From Corylus avellana (taxonomy: Eukaryota > Streptophyta > Magnoliopsida > Fagales > Betulaceae): 64,000 nucleotides of DNA. The stretch covers positions 14,364,393 to 14,428,392 of the forward strand of contig NC_081550.1 in the NCBI RefSeq assembly GCF_901000735.1. Reading direction: 5' to 3'. The notes below the pieces were generated by a model. That model was not told where the DNA came from. It made no database searches and saw nothing but the letters and a program-made list of their open reading frames with translations. Position numbers and translations under genes: made by a program. This document shows, piece by piece, positions 58,780 through 64,000 of this stretch. Within the stretch, counting starts at the first letter, position 1. Every line of letters starts with the position of its first letter.

Positions 58780-59080
58780 GCTGCGATGCGATGCGACTCT
58801 GCGAGAGACGAAGGTGCAGGTGTGCGATGGTGCGAGTCTGCGAGAGATCGGCGGTGCAGGTACTACAGAGGGACTCGAGAGTCGAGGGAGAGGACGGAGA
58901 TGCGGTGTTGCTGCGGGATCGATGGAGGGCGGCACTACTATGGGTCGACGGAGGGAGTGGCACTGCTGTGGGATCGACGAAGGGAGCGGCTTGCGGTGCT
59001 TCTGCTAAGGGATCAACGGAGGGAGACTGCTGGTCTGCTGGCTGGTGGCTGCCGCTGTGTGCGCCGTGCGGGTTTGGGTC
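58780..59080. repeat. G+C-rich island with short tandem units in the hAT 5' region
   Basis: GGGATCGATGGAGGGCGGC-like units start at 58915, 58942, 58970 and 59009 (spacings 27, 28, 39). CTGCGAGAGA-type units occur at 58799 and 58837. It lies upstream of the transposase start and is much richer in GC than the rest of the element. Long plus-strand frames here are repeat artefacts. Confidence 0.65.
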
Positions 59081-59197
59081 CTTTGAGAAATTGGGGAAAA
59101 GAGGAAGAAAAGAAAACCTAAGTGACTATTGAGACAATGACTGAATGACTATACACTTAAGTTAACAGTATAGTCAATACTCAGTAGGCGTGATTTG

Positions 59198-59227
59198 TGA
59201 AACCAAAACGACGTCGTTTTGGTTTCA
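59198..59227. promoter_or_regulatory. Perfect 30-bp palindrome with GACGTC core
   Basis: Core CCAAAACGACGTCGTTTTGG, extending to TGAAA/TTTCA on the outside. A near-copy follows at about 59228-59254 (AAAACAACGTCGTTTTGG). GACGTC is a bZIP-type core. Position upstream of the transposase suggests promoter or replication-fork function, which is inference. Confidence 0.7.
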
Positions 59228-59299
59228 ACCAAAACAACGTCGTTTTGGTTTTAACCTTTAATAATAAATATGAAACTCTAAAAAATTAAAAATTAAAAT

Positions 59300-59447
59300 A
59301 GCTTATCGGTCATATCGGTTTTCCGATAAAAAAATTTTAACCGACCGATAAGCTTATCGGTATAAAAGTTTTAACCGATTACTGACCGATAACTATCGGT
59401 TACGGTTAATATCGGTTCGGTTAAAGTCGGTAATCGGTTAATCTGCC
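59300..59447. repeat. hAT right subterminal repeats
   Basis: The same words as on the left (GCTTATCGGTCATATCGG, ACCGACCGATAAGC, ATCGGTAATCGGTTAA-like), reverse-oriented overall. Confidence 0.8.
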
Positions 59448-59455
59448 CACCCCTA

Positions 59456-59780
59456 GTCCATGGGCGCTCCAATCTGACTCCAAAGTGCATATTTCTTGAA
59501 CCACTATCAATGAATCCCCCTCCAAAATAACATCTTGGAATCCCAAATCTTGACAAAGTTCTGCTGCCTGTAATGCCCCCACTGCTTCTGCCATAATTGG
59601 AGGATGCAAGCAGTGAAAAATTTTACTCTGTGCTGCATGTGGGAATCCCTTGTAATCCCGCACAATAATACCAACCCCCAAACATTTGTTTTTGTTATCA
59701 AGAGCCACATCCCAATTCACTTTATATCTCCCAAATGGTGGTGGTTTCCATGATACTGCATTCGTCTTTGTACCTTGCAC
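59456..59780 (-). pseudogene. LINE RNase H domain, part 1 (before the hAT)
   Basis: Carries YKVNWDVALD (first Asp), MAEAVGALQAAELC (Glu) and VILEGDSLIVV (Asp) of the RVT_3 family. The frame is cut by the hAT insertion after DWSAHG. Confidence 0.88.
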
Positions 59781-59837
59781 ATTCCTTTCCTAATTGCGTG
59801 GATCTCCTGAAAATAATAACAGCAAGGCTTCTGCTTC

Positions 59838-60717
59838 CTAAATTAGCTGGTTCGGATGAGAGAACTCCCCACCATGCACAATAACATTCCGCCTCATCCA
59901 GATTTTCTTAGCTAGAACAACAACTAAACGAACATCTTCAGTGCAACATTGAAAAACAAGACCTTCAAATAGCTCCCTGAAACTCAAACCTGCCATATGG
60001 GATTTTTGAAGGGATCGTCGATGACAGTCTCCCCACACATCTCTCACCGATGGGCATTCCCAAACGATATGCCCAATAGTTTTAGAAGTTTGAGAGTAGA
60101 AAATGCACTTATTCTCTTGAATTATACCCCTCCTAACTAAATTATCTTTAGTAGGGAAAATATTGTGACATGCTCTCCATAAGAAGACTTTAGTGGCGTT
60201 GGGCACTCCCAAACTCCACAGCACTTTCCACAAGCTTTTATCTTCATTTGTCTAAGAACCCTCCCCACATAGCACCACTTTCCTTTTCTTCTCTAAATAA
60301 TAGGCACTGCAAGCCGTGAATGCACCAAACTTTGTATCTCTCCATACCAATTTATCCGGATTATTATATCTACTCTTTGGCAGGTTGCCAATCAGCACCG
60401 CTTCCTCAGCCCAAAAAATTCGCCCAATGAGGTCCTTGTTCCACTCACCCGCTCGTTGATCCATAAGTTCACTAAACATTGGCACCTGCAGTTAACTCAC
60501 GATAAGGAGATTGTACCTTGAAAGTAGATGGACATGGCAACCATTTATCTCCCGATATATGAACATATTTACCATTCCCAATTTGCCAATTCATACCATC
60601 AAGAAATAGCTCCCTTGCCGCCAAAACACTCCTCCAGGCAAATGAGGGACGACTGCCCAATTTGGCATCTTGAATTGAGCCCCTAAAATAATATATAGCT
60701 CTCAGTATTTGACGCAC
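59838..60717 (-). pseudogene. LINE C-terminal zinc-binding region
   Basis: Open pieces 60717-60472 (WRSVLAARELFLDGMNWQIG) and 60233-59838 (WSLGVPNATKVFLWRACHNI, then HIVWECPSVRDVW) form the usual block between RT and RNase H in plant LINEs. One Cys of the zinc motif appears changed to Tyr/Ser (CIFYSQ). Confidence 0.82.
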
Positions 60718-61147
60718 CCAAGCTGTCCTATTCCTGCACCAAACGCCAACACTGCTTGGCTAATAATGCTTTGTTAAAAGTAACGAGATCCCAAAAACCC
60801 ATACCGCCTTGGTCTTTTGAAAACTTCATTTTCTTCCAACTCATCTAGTGAATCTTCTAATCATTCGCCTTATGTCCCTACCAAAATCTTTGCATAATTG
60901 AATTTAACTCCTTACACAAAGTAATCAGGAGCAAAAAAATGTTCATGCTATAAGTTGGAATGGCTTGCACCACTGCTTTAATCAGGATCTCTTTCCCAGC
61001 CTGTGACAGGAATTTAACTTTCCAGTCCGACTCTCTCATTCTTATCCTGTCAATAATACATTGGAATTCTCTAACACGAGACTTTCCTACAAGGGCTGGC
61101 AATCCTAGGTACTTATCATACCCCTGTGTAGCTGGAATTCCAGATAA

Positions 61148-62243
61148 TTAAAGAATACACCTCCTAGCTTCCTGACTTGCATTTCTGCTAAAGAAAATTG
61201 AAGTTTTATCTTTGTTTAGACGCTGTCCCGATCCATTCTCGTATTTCTCCAACAACTCAGTCAAAATAGTCCAATTCTCAGGACAAGCCCTATAGAACAG
61301 TAGACTATCATCTACAAAAAACAAATGATTAATCTGCAGGCCCCCTCGAGATGTAGGAACTCCCGTTAATACTCTAGTAACCAATGCATATTGGAGCTGC
61401 GAACTCAGTACCTCAGCACACAGGAGAAATAAATAGGGTGAATGAGGATCCCCTTTCTTTATACCCCTAGATGGTTGAATAGAGCCTACATGATTCCTAT
61501 CAACAATCACTGAATACTGGACTGTTGTGATACATTGCATGATTAAAGAAATTCACTATCTATCAAACCCCATTCTCTGCATTACAGCTTCCAGGAACAC
61601 CCACTCAATCCAATCATAAGCCTTGTTCATGTCAAGTTTCAGGGTCATATAACCCACTTTCCCCCACATACGAGCATGCACTGTGTGAAGTGTTTCATAT
61701 GCAACAAGAATATTATCCGAAATCAAACGCCACGGGATGAAAGCATTTGATTTTGGATATGATTTGAAGGAGTATAATTTTCAGCCTATTGACCAAGACT
61801 TTGGATAAAATCTAGTAAAAAACGTTGCACAAACTAATAGGCCGAAAATCATAAACCTTGGAGGGGTTACTCATTTTCGGTATAAAAGCTATATACGTGG
61901 CATTCACAGATTCATCCAAAAAACCAATATTAAAGCAATGTAATGCAGCAGCACATACCTCATTTCCTACTCCTTCCCAGCTATCTTGAGAAAAACACAC
62001 AGGGAAACCATCCGGTCCTGGAGATTTAAGGGGGGCCATTTGATTAAGAGCCACACTCACCTCCTCCGAATTGAATTCACCCAACAGTAGCTCATTCATT
62101 TCGGGAGAGACCTTTCTGGACAAATGCGCAAGACTATCCTCCATACTCCTAGGCACTGTTGAGGTGAAAATGTCTTGGAAATAACATGTAAAGGCCTTCT
62201 CAATCCCTTTCGGTGACGTGAAACTACGCCCCTCCATATCCAA
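61148..62243 (-). pseudogene. LINE reverse transcriptase (broken)
   Basis: The N-terminal half (62243-61812) has MAPLKSPGPDGFPVCF and FRPISLCNV. After a degraded gap, the second half (61540-61148) has SRGIKKGDPHSPYLFLLCAE and LFFVDDSLLF, an intact FVDD catalytic box. The two parts are in different frames. Confidence 0.92.
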
Positions 62244-62639
62244 GACACTTGTTATCTCATTTTTCCATCATCTCTGGGTTGCACTTGCATGAAAGAACTT
62301 AGTGTTCTTATCCCCCATTTGCAACCAATGCTCCATAGCCCTTTGACACCACTTCAACTCTTCCTGTTCCTGAATATCACCTACCTCATTTTGTAGTCCT
62401 CTTATAGCCTCCATGTCCAACACTCCTTCCTGATCTTGCAGAGCATGGATCACATTGGACTTTTCTTGAATATTATCTTCCGTAAAGTTCACTTGACTAC
62501 GCTGCCATGTAAGTAATCCTTTCTTACTCATCTCCAATTTTTTCGGGATAGGACCCCACACATCATTTGGTGCAGCCTTAGCCTGCAATACTTAGCGTAT
62601 TACTTCTCTAACTTGCCATTTTTCTGCTAGCCCACATCA

Positions 62640-63379
62640 TAATGAAACTGCCTCATGGTACCCAATCTTGCACAGTTTGAAGCCTGCAAAGAGAGGAGCG
62701 GTGCATGGTCCGAACTCTAGGCTACCATGATTTTCACTTGCTAAATCGAAAAGAAATCACACCACAATAAATTAGCCATAGCTCGGTCAAACCTTTCCTT
62801 TATAAACTAGCTCTCATCTCTGCAATTGCACCATGTAAATTTAGGTCCTGAGAAACCCAAGTCTAGTAATTGACAAACATCTATCGTATCCCGGAAATTA
62901 TTCATTTGCCATTGTGGTCGCACAGCTGCACCAAATTTTTCAGAGTCGACCAATATCTCGTTAAAGTCCCCCAAACAAAGCTAGGCTATCGAGGAAGTAG
63001 TACTTAGGTGTCGAAGAATATTCCAATCCTCAGTTCTCTTTCATGGCTTAGGGTTTCATAAAACCCAGTGAACTTCTATACATGTCCATTCCCATCAGGA
63101 CCAACAATAGCATTAATGTGTTGGCGACTAAAATTTTGAACTTCCATATAAAAATGGTCATTTCATAACAAAGGCAGCCCTTCACTCCTACCAACACTGT
63201 CTACCCTAAAAAACATTTCCAAATTCTATTTTAATACGAACCGTCTCCAATCGCTTTGATGACATTTTGGTTTCTAATAAGAAAACCATATTGGGCTTCT
63301 TCTCCTTCACCATCCAGCAAAGGTCCCAAACTGTCCGGTGGTTCCCAAGTCCCCGGCAGTTCCGACTGAGAATACTCAT
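62640..63379 (-). pseudogene. LINE APE-type endonuclease (degenerate)
   Basis: From an ATG at 63379 the frame reads the endonuclease start (SRNCRGLGN, then PNMVFLLETKM), which carries the metal-binding Asn and Glu. A TAG follows after about 50 codons and the rest is scattered over frames. Confidence 0.8.
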
Positions 63380-63399
63380 CGGAATTGGCTAGGCTGGAC

Positions 63400-63916
63400 A
63401 TCAGCCTCAGCGAAAAAAATTTCAGTACCCTAAACACCCTCCGCATTTAATCTCCCTTTCTTTCTGTGCTTAGAATTATCATCTACGCAGACCAACTCAG
63501 CTGCTTCTTTTCTTCCACTGATATGTATAAAGTGATTCTCCACTGTATTATCCCCTAAGGTTCCCCTCGCCTTTTTCTTCCAGGTCCCATGTTTAGTGCG
63601 CCAAGGCAGTGAATTCCCCCTGTGGAACAAGAAGAATATTACTCCCCATAGCTGCCAGTTGTGTCCCCCTCTCTTGCTGATATGGCCTTCGAAGTTAAAA
63701 TTTCACTAGCCTCACCCATGAATTTTGCACCCCTGTTCATAGTGATCCCCGTACCCCCTCTCTCCTCAATAGGTGCCCTCTCAATAAAATTCTCGTCCAT
63801 TAGAGTATGCCCTCCCGAAAAAACACGAGAGATATTCTTGCCACACTCTCCCCCATGATACACACCACAAGTACCACGTTTACCCCCCTTATCACCACTT
63901 GTCATAATAAAACCAT

Positions 63917-63948
<32 letters not shown>

Positions 63949-63960
63949 ACATGCACATTG
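63400..63960 (-). pseudogene. LINE hinge/ORF1-like region
   Basis: Two short open parts (63956-63639 and 63630-63430) with basic, Gly/Lys-rich sequence (GTWKKKARGT, SKHRKKGR) directly before the endonuclease, as in plant LINEs whose gag-like part precedes it. Assignment rests on position and composition. Confidence 0.5.
63926..63949. repeat. (CT)n microsatellite
   Basis: A C run followed by about 24 bases of CT repeat near the right edge of the window. Confidence 0.9.
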
Positions 63961-64000
63961 GCAACTGCATGGGATGAGCATTCATAAATATTGCCTATAT

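Larger units (their letters stand above)
54699..59455 (-). mobile_element. hAT transposon, 4757 bp, with target duplication
   Basis: The ends TAGGGTTGGGTA (54699) and, reversed, TAGGGGTGGGCA (59455) are short hAT-type inverted repeats. The flanks GTCCATGC (54691-54698) and GTCCATGG (59456-59463) form an 8-bp target duplication with one change. Both subterminal zones are packed with TCGGTCGGTTAACCGATA-type words. It encodes a BED-finger/hAT transposase on the minus strand with one stop and one frameshift. Confidence 0.93.
54421..64000 (-). mobile_element. Plant L1-type LINE, degraded, interrupted by an hAT element, running off the window
   Basis: The poly(T) at 54421-54430 is the 3' tail. On the minus strand, from right to left: hinge region, APE-type endonuclease, reverse transcriptase, zinc-binding domain and RNase H, then 3' tail. 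The hAT element at 54699-59455 splits the RNase H domain. Domains lie in different frames with many stops, so it is dead. The 5' end is not in the window. Confidence 0.9.

Noticed and set aside
58660..59132. Plus-strand Arg-rich frames of 113-153 codons in the hAT
   Set aside because: Produced by the GC-rich tandem units; no domain and opposite to the transposase.
1..64000. CRISPR array, operons or bacterial genes
   Set aside because: No regularly spaced short repeats with unique spacers. All recognisable genes are plant nuclear genes or plant transposons.

Overview
This is plant nuclear DNA, most likely from a woody dicot. Two genes have plant intron/exon structure and plant protein families, and the remaining sequence is AT-rich and full of plant-type transposons (chromovirus, TRIMs, plant L1-type LINEs with RNase H, hAT and PIF/Harbinger-like elements). 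I cannot name the species from the sequence. There are no operons, CRISPR arrays, rRNA genes or convincing tRNA genes.

Two host genes are recognisable, both on the minus strand. (1) A DRB2/3/5-type double-stranded-RNA-binding protein, three coding exons between 26007 and 22155, 398 codons. (2) MON1 (SAND family), the vacuolar-fusion Rab7-GEF subunit, fourteen coding exons between 53022 and 40156, 616 codons, including one GC-AG intron and a 4.6 kb intron filled with LINEs. I rebuilt both by following splice sites and reading phase; every junction keeps frame.

Layout: 1-950 AT-rich flank with a palindromic MITE. 951-6409 a complete but decayed Ty3/gypsy element (minus) with 437-bp LTRs and a perfect 5-bp target duplication. 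6.7-16.6 kb, at least four diverged copies of one LTR family, interrupted by a further insertion and by GGGTGG/CCACCC-rich elements. 17.2-22.1 kb intergenic with a 253-bp tandem duplication. 22.1-26.3 kb the DRB gene, with a TRIM in intron 1. 27.8-34.9 kb small elements: an intact 331-bp TRIM, two truncated LINE-type insertions, an inverted-repeat MITE, and a Harbinger-like element carrying a minisatellite and a second TRIM. 34.7-37.8 kb the same 1.54 kb appears on both sides of a run of 100 N, in the geometry of two unmerged contigs. 38.4-39.1 kb interleaved MITE palindromes. 40.2-53.3 kb MON1. 54.4 kb to the window end, a degraded plant L1-type LINE (minus) interrupted inside its RNase H domain by a 4757-bp hAT transposon with its own broken transposase.

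The two host genes are functionally unrelated (small-RNA processing and endosome-to-vacuole traffic) and look conserved. I saw no clearly new cellular system. The more unusual signals are heat-shock-element-like palindromes around an LTR promoter, an LTR antisense frame whose changes are mostly silent, the hAT-in-LINE nest whose host frame can be read across the junction, the duplicated splice donor in MON1, and the probable assembly artefact at 36.2 kb.
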